Of a stretch of DNA of 64,000 bases, positions 1-45,370 are shown one piece after another. Below the pieces are notes generated by a model. It worked only from the letters and a program-made list of their open reading frames with translations. It was not told the origin of the DNA and did no database searches. Position 1 is the stretch's first letter, and each line of letters opens with the position of its first letter. This DNA comes from Zonotrichia leucophrys gambelii (Eukaryota > Chordata > Aves > Passeriformes > Passerellidae): the NCBI RefSeq assembly GCF_028769735.1, contig NC_088173.1, positions 20,152,038 to 20,216,037 on the forward strand. Direction: 5' to 3'. A program made the position numbers and the translations under genes.

Positions 1-1938
1 TTTTGAAATTACCTTGTGAGGGAATGATAAGAACAGTTCTGTCAGAACTGAAATATACAAGGGAAAATTAGTTCAGAATAATTACAACCTGATGCTTTGT
101 AATCCATGACCTTCAGTCTAGTCTTTCCCCAAGATATCGCAATGGTGGAACCCACTCATTTAAAGAAAGTCACTTGAGCAAAAGAAATAAATTCATATGT
201 GAAGATAAACTACTACTTTAATGAAAACCAAAATTTAACTGACTATAGATGTATAAATGACCAGGATGTCCAGGAAACACAACTTCTGAACCATGGAGCT
301 TATATAAATTACTGCACTATCATTGCTAGTCTTATCTGAAATATCTGTAAGATCCTAAAAAGATTCAACAAACTTCATTTGCAGTCTTTAGAACTTGAAC
401 ATGTCAATATATATTCCTGTAAAAAGACAATGTGACAATTCCTGCTGGCACAACTAGACCAACAGAAAATGACTAGCTGTGTGCTTCTAGGAGGAAGCTC
501 TGTTGTGTGCACATATGTATTTACTACAAATAATGAGTAAACCTTGAATGCTTCTTGCTAATGTAAATCATAAATTTAAAAGTAGATAGTGTTACTAAAA
601 GTAAAGATGTATCTTTGGAACATTATGACCAGAGAAATGTGGTTACTAGGAAAGAGATATACTTAAAAGAGATCAAATCTTTTTTATGTCTTTGTATGAG
701 ACAAAACTCCTCTTTCCATATTTCATAGTTGCTTAATAAAAGCATCAAAATAGTCATAATAAGAAAACACTGAAAATCTAAACTTTTTGCCTTGGTAGAT
801 ATTTTTTCATTTTTCAAACCATATTCCTTACACATTCTACAGATTCTCATTAGTCATTCTCAGCAGTCATCAATGAAAAACCATTTCATTTCAGTTTTGA
901 TAAAATATTTTAGCAAGTAAGTGGTAATAATGGTAGTATATTTTACTACATGCTAAGTAAAGAATAATCAGGATTCTCCAGGTTCAGAATTTTCACTGCT
1001 ATAAAAAAATATGGAGTACAATTCAATTCCCAGATTCTTCTGTTTGACATCTGGTTTAGGGAGGTGGGCAGATGGAACTGGTGTTTTCTGTTGTTTTTTG
1101 TTGTTTTACACAAGGTAAGTTACCTATCCCTATGTGTGTGTGTAAACAGGCAGGAAAAACACAAAGCAAACTGTTGCTACAAACACCGAGTGGTCTCCTG
1201 CCAGAGCCAGATTTCTATATTCCACACTCAATGGGTAATTGCAGAGGCCACTGTTGAGCAAATATTTCCTCACATCTTAAGCTTCACTTATGTGTAACTT
1301 TATTCAACAGTGTAAGTCCTCATACGATATAAACTCCCACCGCTCTGATCTCCCTCAGTAAAATTACACTCATAAATAAAAAGACACGGGTTTTTTTTGC
1401 AAGATCAAGATCTTAAACCCTGTTCTTCTGCTAAACATTAAGAAGTGCAAAGTTTGGCACAGATGTAGCCATAATGTTAAACAAATGTTGTACCACAAAG
1501 TGGTAATTTCCCAACAAATGGAATATATTAAGAGACTTGAGTAGAAAAAATATAAGAGTACACAGTGTGCAATTCGTATCACTTTACAACTGGGATTTGA
1601 AAAAAACAGCAACAAAACTTGGGATAAAAGAAATCTCATAAAACATAGAAATACAGTAAATTTTCTTTTGTCCTCTGTATCTCACAAAGTTTTCTTGCTT
1701 CTGCTTTTACTTAAGTACATATAGATATGTTCAATATATTTTCTACAGACGTTACAATTCAGAATGATATTTTAAGACAGGAGAGTGGTGTATGTTTATG
1801 TAAATAATACTAATTCAAAGCTACCAGGAAAACCATAAGCAAAGAAGCCACTCATTTTCATGCCAAAATTGTGGTCACTCCACCCAGTCAGTGGACACCC
1901 AGAGGCACTGACAGGTATATGAGGGTACTGTTCCATAC
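1..1938 (-). other. TLL1 intron 16, 5' part
   Basis: Begins with gtatgg after the CUB3 exon and runs off the left edge. The first 140 or so bases are open in the exon frame, then a stop occurs near 1,796. The EGF2 exon is not visible. An AATAAA hexamer on the minus strand lies at about 1,300. Confidence 0.8.
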
Positions 1939-2119
1939 CTGAGAAGAAGTGTGCCTTGAAGCCTTTTTTTGAGACAGTGTTGTCAGAGCGAAACTCGATG
2001 CGCATGTTGTTGTACTGAGAGGTGATAACTTCAGGCACTTCTGAACCGCAGAATTTACCATGCAGCTTGGAATCAGAAGAAAGGCCACTGCGAACCTCCA
2101 CGTAATCATACTTGCAAAC
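1939..2119 (-). CDS. TLL1: TLL1 exon 16: CUB3, second half (last exon in window)
   Basis: The 181-base exon (ttctcag/GTTTGC to TTCTCAG/gtatgg) starts in phase 0 and leaves in phase 1. It encodes [40 protein letters not shown], then [31 protein letters not shown] is the CUB core motif and FCG carries the second disulfide. The next expected exon, EGF2, is not found in 1-1,938. The frame stays open past the donor for about 47 codons, ending near 1,796. Confidence 0.98.
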
Positions 2120-8088
<5,969 letters not shown>

Positions 8089-8214
8089 CTTCACAACTCT
8101 TCTTGTCAGGACCAAGTTCGTAGCCAGGATCGCAGGCGCACTGGTAACTGCCCAGGGTATTCACACAGCGCTGCTCACAGCCCCCATTGTCAGGTTTGGC
8201 ACATTCATCTTCCT
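8089..8214 (-). CDS. TLL1: TLL1 exon 14: calcium-binding EGF1 domain
   Basis: The exon is 126 bases, phase 1 at both ends (ttggcag/AGGAAG to TGTGAAG/gtacag), and encodes one whole EGF module: [20 protein letters not shown], then [20 protein letters not shown] and CE. All six cysteines are present. DEC at the start and the N-x4-Y pattern in [10 protein letters not shown] match the calcium-binding, beta-hydroxylation consensus. The symmetric phase-1 borders are typical of shuffled EGF exons. The module is a rigid linker between CUB2 and CUB3. Confidence 0.98.
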
Positions 8215-15544
<7,330 letters not shown>

Positions 15545-15690
15545 CTCAAATGCTTGAAAGGTTAATCCTACATTGTAGTTTTCAGACACTGTTATTTTCC
15601 ACACACATTCCTTCATTGGTCTGTAGTCATCAGGATAATTGGGAGACTGGATCTGGCCTTCATTTTTGTGGATTTCACCTCCACAAATAG
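15545..15690 (-). CDS. TLL1: TLL1 exon 12: CUB2, first half
   Basis: The 146-base exon (atcag/CTATTT to TTTGAG/gtaaag) enters in phase 1 and ends in phase 0. It encodes [20 protein letters not shown], then [20 protein letters not shown] and [15 protein letters not shown] and ECVWKI carry the first disulfide of CUB2. The SPNYPDDY segment is a classic CUB motif. Confidence 0.97.
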
Positions 15691-33652
<17,962 letters not shown>

Positions 33653-33831
33653 CAGGCTGGATGTTCTCTCTAATGATGCTGACATGGTCATCACGGTCTG
33701 GTCGTGTATGTTCATGCCAAAAACCTATCACATGACCCAACTCATGGACAACTATGCCAAATTTATCACAGTTCTTGCCAATAGATATAGCCTGAGGACC
33801 ATTTCCCCTTCGACCCACATAAGAACAGCAC
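33653..33831 (-). CDS. TLL1: TLL1 exon 6: catalytic zinc-binding exon
   Basis: The exon is 179 bases, from attacag/GTGCTG to CAGCCTG/gtgaga, entering in phase 2 and leaving in phase 1. It encodes [20 protein letters not shown], then CDKFGIVV, and the astacin signature [20 protein letters not shown]. The three His residues of HExxHxxGFxH bind the catalytic zinc and the Glu in HEL is the general base, so the active site is intact. The adjacent cysteines at the start form the Cys-rich loop typical of BMP1/tolloid proteases. The tail [12 protein letters not shown] is also standard for the family. Removing this exon would destroy catalysis. Confidence 0.99.
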
Positions 33832-36800
33832 CTGTAATTGAAATACAAACACAGATGAACGTTTTCTCACATATGTCTACAAACCACATAGCAAATTCAG
33901 TTAAAACTTAACAAAATACTATAAAAAGATTCAACAGTTAAATGTACAATGTAATTTCAGATGTTTCACAAACTCTAGATCTTCTACAAGAACAGCTGAT
34001 TATTCAAAATACACACGAGTGGGGCATTTTTTGATATTATTCAATGTCTTAGAAGATGTCAGCTTTGATCAACAGAATTCTCACTGTCATGACGGTCTAT
34101 TCAGTCATCCTATAGAATGACACAGAAACTTGTTTTCAGCAAAATAATAAAAAGCAATGCTCTGATGGCAGCATGCACCACCATGTCTTTGTGGGTCACA
34201 GACAGTAATGTTAATAATGCCAGGTCACAGGATAAGCCCATGATACTGCACTTTCAGTCACAGCTTGAGTCCAATCTATTTACCACAACACTTCAAACCC
34301 AACCATGCAACCAATTTTAACCTACTTAGTTTTCCATTCACCTATAATCCTGCAAATCACCTTGAAGAGTCAATACATTTAAATACATAAGTCTTGGAAT
34401 TTAATTTGTAGTTAAAAATCTTCATGATCTTAATACAACACATGATGGCAGAGCAAGGGATTGATGAGAACAAAGACAGGATACGGACATATAATTGTCA
34501 AATGGCAGAAAGAATCCTTTTGTTTAATACAGTTTAAACACTTCTGCAGAGCCTTCATGTTGCCCACTATGTGGAAACTCTACTGAGAAAAATTGTAATG
34601 CAGAACTAAAGAACATTAATGATTATTTATGGCTTAAAACAAATCAATAGGTTATTGAGACCTAAAATCATAGACTATTTAACACATTTTCAATAGTTTT
34701 AATGTGCCTATTTTATTGACTTCATATACATTATATGCTTCAGCTAGAAAAGATACATTTGGAGACCAGAAAATTTCTCTATATATTGAATATAGTTTTT
34801 TCACAGTGATATTTTGGAGATGAACAGATATAAAGGAAAAACTGAAAAATAAATTATTATAATTAGTACCTGCTTTATCTTTATTGACACTATTGATAAC
34901 AAGGGCAAAATAATAAAATAGGATTTTAACTATAGTTTCTCTTCCTGTCCTTCTTACTTCTTTTGGACCAAATGAGGGTCTAACATTTTAAGACTGTGTT
35001 TTAGATCACCTCTGAAAGCTTTTAGTGGTATTCCATAAATCAGATAGATTTTTAGGTGTCTGACAAAATAATTTAACATTTTACTCTTATAATAATGAAA
35101 AAGAAGGATTGAGCATTCTCAAATGTTTTAAATTACTTAGGCCACCTCACCTGACAGATCTTAAAGAAGGCTTTTTTTAGAAGAAAAAAGTTAATTGCAA
35201 TCTTTTACATAATATTCCTCTAGGTAGTCTAAAGCTGTGCATCTAAACCCCAGCATATTGGGAATTATTTTTTTAATGCTAACCTGCTCCTAAAAAGTAA
35301 GCAGCCAGAGGGTTGCTTGGTTACTTGACACTGGTTACTTGACAGATTTCAAGTACTCCCTAGAAAATATAAAGACATTTATTTAGTGTTTCTTTACACG
35401 CCAAGGAAAACAGAACTAACACCAAGTCTTAAAATAACAGCAGCAGTTCACACTTACAGAGGGTCATTAGGATTTGCTAGGTTGAATGTCTTGTCAAGCA
35501 CACCAGATACATCCAATTACGCTACAACAATTTACTTCAACAATTGCGCTGAGACAAAGAATAAGGAAAACTAAAATTTAAAAAGTCTATGAAGTACATT
35601 AATTTGTAATATTATGGGTTTGATCCCAGGAGTGTTTGACAAAAAAAAACCAAGATCTCTGTGCTGTATGAGCACTTGTCACACCCCTTAAATTGAATCA
35701 ACTGGCAGGTTTTAAAGCTCATCTCTTTAATCTTTATTGCACCAGACAGCATTTGGAGACAGTAACTATTTATGAATCTCTAATTCCATTTAATCAGTCT
35801 AGCTGATCAATGACAGTGAGCAATGAGAAACAAATGACATAGAGAAAGTGAAATGAATGGAACAATAAGCTCAATCTTTAAAGTAATACTACTTCACAAC
35901 TACCATCAAAAATACTCTTGATACAAAGGAAGAGAGACTCAGGTAGAGTCAATGTTGTCCTTTTTTAAAAAATCTGCACCCTTGAAAACGTGACAATATA
36001 AAAATCATAGACCACAACATCAGCTTGTCATGGCACTGACTGTATGAAGGTGAGAATGAATTTCAGAAGCATACTAGGATTGTGTATGATCACCTTTATG
36101 TTACACAAAGCAAGAAAAAGAGGTTCACAAAATTTCCAAACAAATTCTCACTCAGGAAGCAGAGTGTTCTTCTTGGTGAAAACACCTCTTTCAATCAGAT
36201 ATAACTCCACCTATACAAAGAAGATACTGGCTTGATGAATTTGCCTTTTCTCAGGAATCAATACACAATCATGGTTACTAAATATCCTGATTCACTGCCC
36301 CAAGAGGACTTGTGATAGCAGAAGTGTCTCCTGCATCTTTATCTGATCAGTGGAGATGCCCACCCCAATACTACAACCAGCATTCCCCAGCTAACAGCTG
36401 CCTATCCCAGTGTATTTATATAAACCACCCTCACCGTTTGTGTCAGCACACCATGCTCTAGACTGTGCCAGCCTGTGCCTTGATCACACCCCTCCTGCAC
36501 ACAGGAGCCACAGCACAGCCAGCAGGGAAGCTGTGCCAGCTGCCAGGGTTATTTAACTCCAGAGAGCGTGAGTCAGCCCTCCCCCATGCACAGACTATTT
36601 AGCACAACTCTACTTTCTTCTCATTTTCTAAGAGTGATTGAGCACCTTTTATAACATGTTCTTTAGCTGAGGCATGCTACAAAAGTGCACCTTAGGCAAT
36701 GAATTTACCTGTTTCACCAACTTTAAGAACTTGCCTGCAATGCCTTTTTAACACACTGGCAAGTTCAAAGAAGTTAAAATATTCATCTGTTCACTCTACA

Positions 36801-36853
36801 ATGTTTGGAGAAGCATATGAAAGAGATTTTATTTTCCTGTATCTCAAATGGAT

Positions 36854-36886
36854 CTGTCAAATACTTAAACTGTCAAATACTTAAAC
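36854..36886 (+). repeat. Perfect 16-base tandem duplication
   Basis: The unit ctgtcaaatacttaaa occurs twice head to tail with no mismatch, followed by one more base of the unit, in intron 5. The absence of mutation suggests a recent slippage-type duplication. Confidence 0.9.
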
Positions 36887-38015
36887 TTCAATTGCAATAA
36901 GTCATCTGAATTTTATCATAAAAATTGTATAAGTCTTCTAATGGAGAACAAACCAAGATCAAAGGCATACTGAGTTACTAGAAGAATATAAATGCTCCTT
37001 TCTTTTTTGTTCTACTACATAAAAAGAAGCTTGATCTTGTACTCAATAATATTTATTAACACATAGTGACTAGATGCCATCCCAATATCCCTTTTTTGGC
37101 TTTGCATGCAGAAAAGTGCCCTGACCGAGTCTTTGGGCCCTTCCACTTTGATAAGCAGAAACACAAGGACAGAGAAGCAGTAGTGAGCAAAGAGTGTTTT
37201 GAGTCTGTTACCGAGTTTTTTTTGCCTTAATCAACTAGATGCATAAATACTTGCTGTAATTGGTATTAATGCTAGTGTACACTGCTTGATAGTAGAATCA
37301 CAAACACTAGTATCTTAATACTATATTCTTATTTTCATATCTGCAGTTTATGGATATAAAAGGCTATCACTAATTAGAAAATTTCAAAGTAGTGAGTTAG
37401 TGATTCAGCTATATTATTAAACCATATTTTAATAATTAACTTTTCTCAAACTCAGGTTAAATAAACCAGACATGATGGAAAATAATTGTAGCTTGCAACT
37501 TCAGCAGATTTAATTAATCTCATGGCAAAAAGGGATGTGGCCATAAAGCTTTTGACTTTTTTCTGAACTCTGTAAGCAAACTAGAGAAGCTGATATCAAG
37601 GGGGATATAAAGCTGGTTGGAGTATTACATGAAGTTAGACAGAGAAAACACTTTTTAAGCTTGCACTCATAGAAGACACTGCTAAATACCGTGAAGACAA
37701 GCACCTTTAGAAAATTATACAAGAGATCTGGAAAGGGAAATATGGAATTTCTTGACATCTTAAGATGTGCAAAACCTGGTAAAGACTGGAACCAATGATG
37801 GGGTGTCTGTGTTGTGGAAAGACCTCTGGCTCTTTTTTGGAATGACGTCCCAACCAACCGTGTGCTGAACACGGCAGCTGATGAGAAACAGGGAGGCACT
37901 GAGCTTAGGTACCTAAGAGGAAGGAGAGGCTACAAATTACATGAATGATCTCTTGCACTGGCTCAGCAGAACTGACAACTTATGTGGACAAATATGCCCT
38001 AGATTTGGGGCTATC

Positions 38016-38508
38016 AATTTCAAGAATGATGTGGACTAGCTGAAAAGAATCTCAAAGAGCAGTGTGATTAAAGGCCTAGAAAACATTATTTACCAGGAAA
38101 GATTAAATGAATTGTTTTCTAGCCCACAAGAATATAGAACATTTAACATTAACATTAATATAGAATATTTAACAACAGTATCAAACTATACAATTGATTT
38201 CTTCTAAAAGTAAAAGGAATTTCTTTTCTATGACCATAAGGAAAAAAATTAACGTCCTTTAATTGCAGTAAAAAATACCTTGTTTAGCTATGCCAAAAAA
38301 ATGCTGCCCAAACTTCCTACAATTCTTATATTGAGGATGCTGAGCAATACAATTCCTAGAAGGCTGTGAAATATTCATTTCTGCAGGTTTTTAGAACCAA
38401 GTTAGATAAACATATATCAGAAATGATATAGGAATAACTGTTTCTGTCTTAAGAATACATTAGACATCTTTCTGAGATCCTTTGCAGTCCTATGGGTCTA
38501 TGATAATC
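38016..38508 (+). mobile_element. Degenerate CR1-type LINE, 3' end fragment
   Basis: On the plus strand the segment follows the CR1 LINE 3' region as I remember it from amniotes. It contains in order ttcaagaatgatgtggac, gattaaaggcctagaaaac, accaggaaagatta, a degenerate ttaattgcag block, aaacttcct, a gctgtgaaat and gcaggtttttagaa block, gttagataaaca, and the terminal tgcagtcctatgggtctatg with the CR1-like 3' end. It is interrupted and heavily mutated, so it is old and inactive. It lies antisense to TLL1. Its 5' limit is uncertain and sequence back to about 37,500 might belong to it. Confidence 0.75.
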
Positions 38509-38814
38509 AAAACTTATCTCTTGTTCCTTGCTGATATGGAACCTCTCAACTTTAAGAAAGTCATGTATCTCTTATAACCAGCTGCTATATTTCAAATATG
38601 CTTTTTTAATCACTGCTCTTCTGGGATGATCTTCCCATGAACTGTTTCAAGATGTGATGCATTACACTCCAAAATATCCTTATTGTTTACAAAGGCTCAG
38701 TAACACTTCACTTGCTAGCGTGCTAATGCTGTCATATGAGACTTTTGTAGATACTACCACCTGAATTTCCACATATATGACTACCTACTTTGTTTCAGTT
38801 AATGTGTTATGTTT

Positions 38815-38932
38815 TGACTGTGTGCTCTTTGGGGCAGGGTTTATCATTGAGCTTTTAATTTCAACAGTGCTAAGTACAATAAAGTCTCCGCCATCTGTGA
38901 ACGTTAGCTGCCATGGTAGTACAAACAATACT
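38815..38932 (+). mobile_element. Ancient amniote interspersed-repeat relic
   Basis: The run tgctctttggggcagggttt, then cagtgctaagtacaat, and ctgccatggtagtacaaaca resembles, in the same order, a repeat common in turtle and crocodile genomes (ctctttggggcaggg, then cagcgcctagcacaatg, then gctac and caatacaaataa). I am not sure of its library name; it may be the 3' end of a LINE or a SINE. It lies 300 bases after the CR1 fragment in the same orientation, so the two could be one insertion or two. Confidence 0.5.
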
Positions 38933-39734
38933 GACACAATGTGCTAACAAACCAACACAGCAGGGTGCCATGGGAAAGAGCTGAAGATCAGTTTCAATGC
39001 GACTGGCCATGCAGCAGAGAGTGCTTGCAGTTGGTTTGGTGTCACTTCAGTCTGGGCTCTTTCCGTGGAAAATCCTGCGTCAGCACTGGATGCTGGTGGG
39101 TAGTGCACAGTTCCTGCTCACCAGAGAATGCGTGTCCCTATTTATCTGGGTCTTCCTGAAATGACTTGTGGGCCCCCAGAAAAATCATTCAGCTGTTCCT
39201 TCTGTTTGGCCTGGCTTTATTTCATCAATGATGGACTTTTCATAGCCACTCTCTTCTTTGGTTTTACTTTAAACTTGTTACAGCTCTGGTAAATTATCTC
39301 TATTTTGCATAGTACCCTTCAATTAAGGAACATTAATGAAAAAGAGCAATCTAGACTTTGGGGGTGGATACTGATATTCCAACCTTCTAGTTAAAGCTGG
39401 TTATAATCCTGCCTTCTCCTGAAGTGATTTGATCTCATGAAACATCAAGCAGCCTAAGGAAGAGTTCTTTGGCTGAGAGATTTTTTTTGTCATTTGGCCT
39501 TGGGTATTTTGAAGTTGTAGTATTTACATTTGACAGATACCCCCATAGATCTATTTCTAAAGTGCCTGAAAACACACTTTTCACACTACTCCATTTAAAT
39601 GGCTTTCTGCCTCTTTGAGTGCAAGGGAACCATCATGATTATTCTCTGCTTTCCATTTTTCTTCCAACTGTGTGTCAGTATCCCTGAATCTTACATAATG
39701 GGTGAATCCTATCTCAGGGATGCCGTTTACTAAA

Positions 39735-39890
39735 ATAATGCCCATGCTGGGTCAGAACAAAAGTCCATTTAATTTGGCACTGTTTCTGAGGGGAGTTTTC
39801 AGCAAACCTACAGTGGCACAAGAACATGACAGAACAAGCTCCCCTGCTGCAAGGATCTGAGGCTCAGAGACTTTGAGGGGCCAAGGCAAT
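39735..39890 (+). mobile_element. Ancient sauropsid repeat relic
   Basis: The segment aatgcccatgctgggtcaga, then acaaaagtccatttaatttg, with cctacagtggcacaagaaca further on, resembles a repeat widespread in turtles and crocodiles (gcccatactgggtcagaccaa, then ggtccatctagcccagtatcctg, then gacagtggccag). It is strongly diverged. The class name is uncertain and the downstream limit is approximate. Confidence 0.4.
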
Positions 39891-40928
39891 GCTTTTTTTA
39901 TACTTTCAAAAGTAGCCTAGGAGTAAATTTTTCATGCTGTCCTGTACCTCAAGAAAAATACAATGGGTGTTTCAAACAGATAATTTTACATGTAATTTTA
40001 GAGACTATAAATGAAATACATCCAGGATCATTCCTACAACACAAGGAGGTCCCAAAAATTTTTTTCACTACCCTATCCTATTATGATTCAAAAGTTGACA
40101 TGCAAAGGGCTCAATGATCAGGAAGTCAGTAAGACAGAGAGCTGCTCACTGCAGAGCCTACAACTCAAACAGGAGGTGACTGTCAGAAGTACAGAATTTC
40201 CGTAAGGCAGTATGCGCTCTTCTTGGGAAATGAACACAGTGCACTCAGAAAGTGCACTAAGCGCCATATAAAATTAAGAATTCTGAGCAGAATAAATAGC
40301 AAGTATAGCTGTCAGAGGCATTTTTGAGCAGTAATATCTGAAGATGGAACATGGTGATTAATGGAAAGCTGCACTCCTGAGTAATAAAAACTGTTCTGTT
40401 CACTTTTACACATTAGTGACCCAGAGAAAGGAATCTACAAAATGGCCATAATTTGGTGATTAAACAAATCTGGGCAAGGATAGTCTAGCAATATGAGAGT
40501 GAAAATTACAACAAACAACAATTTAGCTGGAAAAGGGATGTGGGGTAGATGTCCATATTTAATTCAGCAGTAAATATGTGACATTGAGAAAGCTAAGAAT
40601 AAACAAATAATAAACCTGAAATACCTTTAGAACAACACATATGAATATTGGAAACATGACAGAAAGCAAGAAATAAGTCATATCTATAGGTGTATATATT
40701 AAGATAAAATTGTCTAGAAATAGACCATAGAGGTGCAACTTTACAAAGTTACCACACATACCTGTTCCAATGAACTTAAAAGCCAGGCAGAACACGTGCA
40801 TCATTGAAATGCATTAATTATTGATTTTCCTGTGAAGTTTATATTCCCTTATGGGTACCAAGCTGACAGACGTGGCCGTGAGCCAGAGGCTGAGAGCAGG
40901 ACTGTGTGTTCCCACAGGTGCACACTTA

Positions 40929-43042
<2,114 letters not shown>

Positions 43043-43195
43043 CAGTGAAATTTCCTCCTATTACATATGGAATGACACCACCTGGCCATATTCTTTCTGT
43101 TCGTGATGTAGCAGCTCTGGGAAATCGGTTTTTCTCATTTTTCCCTGAGAATTTTACAGTAGTTCTTCCTTTAGATGTATTATTTTGCTCAAAAC
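43043..43195 (-). CDS. TLL1: TLL1 exon 4: end of propeptide, activation site, start of protease
   Basis: The exon is 153 bases with phase 1 at both ends (ctgcag/GTTTT and CACTG/gtaagc). It encodes [20 protein letters not shown], then KNRFPR and the mature N terminus [20 protein letters not shown] and GNFTG. The junction RFPR/AATS is the predicted proprotein-convertase cut (minimal R-x-x-R) and falls at residue 147/148 of the human numbering. The mature N terminus becomes buried in the astacin fold after cleavage, which is how the family is activated. Two N-glycosylation sequons are visible: NNT in the propeptide and NFT in the protease. Confidence 0.97.
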
Positions 43196-45289
43196 CTGCA
43201 GTGATAATTAAAACACTGAATGAGATCACACACACATGAAAATTCTTTTCTAACAGGTCAAACTCAGATTTCTTTATACCCTTTCAAAGCAGGACATGGG
43301 TGTTACATGACAGTCTATTATTACACAGTTTTCTGAGAAAGACATGAAGTCTGAATCTTTATTTTTTTGGACTGTATCTAGAGTAACAATCTTACACATA
43401 TGTTTATCAACTGGAATGTACATTGCATAAGTGCAACTAAATTTTCTCATTTTATAAAAATATTTAAGAAATCACACTCCCTGTGGTTGTGGTGGTGTTT
43501 TTTGCATTTAATTTCCTCTGGCTTTTGTTTTGGTCTGTTTTTTTTAAATAAATGAGGATTTTTCCAGCAAAGAACGTCAGAGTTTGGACAGACTCAAACT
43601 AATCAAGACATTCACTCTCCCTTTCATTTTTATTGTATGATCTGGAAAAAGCAAGTACAATGACCATCTTTAAAGCACTGGGCAGTAAGAAATCATACAT
43701 TTTTCATACACTGACATTTGGAACACCACGGGTAGGTTTTACTTATGGCTGGAATTTCTTTACAAGAGAAAAAATTGTCTACCATTTTCAGGGATACTAC
43801 CACGATTCATCCCATTACAGGCAAATCTTTCTAAATCAGCTGAAACCTACTGCGAGAACAGGAAAGCAAAAAGGTAGTTAGACAAGGATTTGGACACCAT
43901 AACAGGTGTTTCTGAGCAATTTTTAAGTTGGTTTGGAGATCTGGCCAGTTGATCAAAATGGATCCCTCAAAAAGTGGTTAACAAATCCTACTCAGTGCAG
44001 TTGAAGCCTTTTTTCTTATTCCTGGTGGAAGATTACATTTTCCCTCGGAGAGAATCCCCTGTGGTACCAGCTGCACTTGAGTGTTAATGACCATGTCAGA
44101 ATCGGGGAGGATTCCAGGGCAGAGTCATGGTAAGGAATGTCGGCACAGCCCCAAGGCTGAGAGAGCAGCAATAGGAAGACCAGGAAGAAGCTACAGCACA
44201 AGGCAGGGAGGAAGCTCTGATACTTGGGAAGAAAAGTCTGCCTTTGTGACAGCCAACATGTAACTGGAATTGTACCAGGAATTATACAGAAAATTCCAGG
44301 GTTTAAAAAAAACCCCAACCAAATATATAGGTAAAGCAAATGACTAATCTTTGTAATTAAATGAGTGTGTAAATGAGAATTACACAAGAAATTACACACA
44401 AAGTGTCTACAGTATAGGCAGACTTTACGGAAAACTATTTTTACACTTAGTATGCAGTCAGTACTGAACCTCATCACATACTTACTTAGATGTTTTACTA
44501 TTCCAAATTACTTTTATCTGTGCTCTTTAGAGGTCTAAGCAAGAAATTTATTCCAAACTGCACCCAAAAGATGACAAGAATTTATGCAATATTAAAATTT
44601 TAATTCTTGTTTAAAGAATGAAGATTGTATATCAAAGCATCTCTGCAAAGGCAGTTACCGTGCTCTGAGTAACACAACATGGTGCAATTACAATGGAGTT
44701 GCACATAATTTCCTTTTTGAAGTGAGGTTTCACACAACATTAAAGTGATGTCTTCTTGCATCAAATATAGAGTGTAAACTCAGCCAGAGTTAGGGGAGAT
44801 TCCACTTCTATGTGCTGCTCAATTTAACTACATTCATACTGACAAGAGTATGATTAATATAAAAATATGCTTGTTCAGCACAACACACCACAAATGCTTT
44901 ACAGTATGAATCATCAGAGTGCCCCACCTGGAGCCAGAAAAAAGTAGGAAACAAACTAAATTAGCAGCTTTGCAGCATAGTTTACTTGCAGTGAAAAGAC
45001 ACTGTATTGACATTAGTTAAGCCCATAACTGTGAACACAGTCATAAAACAAAGTTAAGCAATTTTTAACATAACATTTAAAACTATGTGCTTTAGCTTTC
45101 AGATTTCATGTTGGAAGAAGAACTCTAAATAGTTAATTTCTTCATTACTATTCTTGCACTAATAATTTTTTAATTTGTTTATGCCAATAGTAATACAGAA
45201 AGGTTTTAAAGTGTTAAAGTACTATCATAATTAATGTTCATGATACACTATCACATCAGGCAACTTGCTAATTTAAACAGTGAAAATAC
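43196..45289 (-). other. TLL1 intron 3
   Basis: Intron of 2.1 kb. A moderately GC-richer patch lies near 44,040-44,240. Nothing recognisable as a gene or a mobile element. Confidence 0.85.
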
Positions 45290-45370
45290 CAGAGCCAAAT
45301 CTTCTTATCCTCTCTATAAGCTGATAGAGGGCACCGCGTTTTTTTGACATTCCATGCTCTCCAAAGCCAC
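45290..45370 (-). CDS. TLL1: TLL1 exon 3: propeptide, basic region
   Basis: This is a short exon of 81 bases. It encodes [20 protein letters not shown] and then RIRRFGSG, about residues 93-120. The strongly basic [13 protein letters not shown] stretch is conserved in TLL1 propeptides and looks helical. The acceptor follows an unusually long pyrimidine tract on the minus strand (about 45,372-45,402) and ends in aaag; the donor is TCTG/gtattt. Both borders are phase 1, so skipping the exon would keep the frame and remove 27 residues of propeptide. Whether that happens cannot be seen here. Confidence 0.96.

Noticed and set aside
37510..37899. 129-codon open frame on the minus strand in intron 5
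   Set aside because: It lies just upstream of the CR1 relic, has no tolloid or other recognisable domain, and is antisense to the repeat. Not a TLL1 exon.
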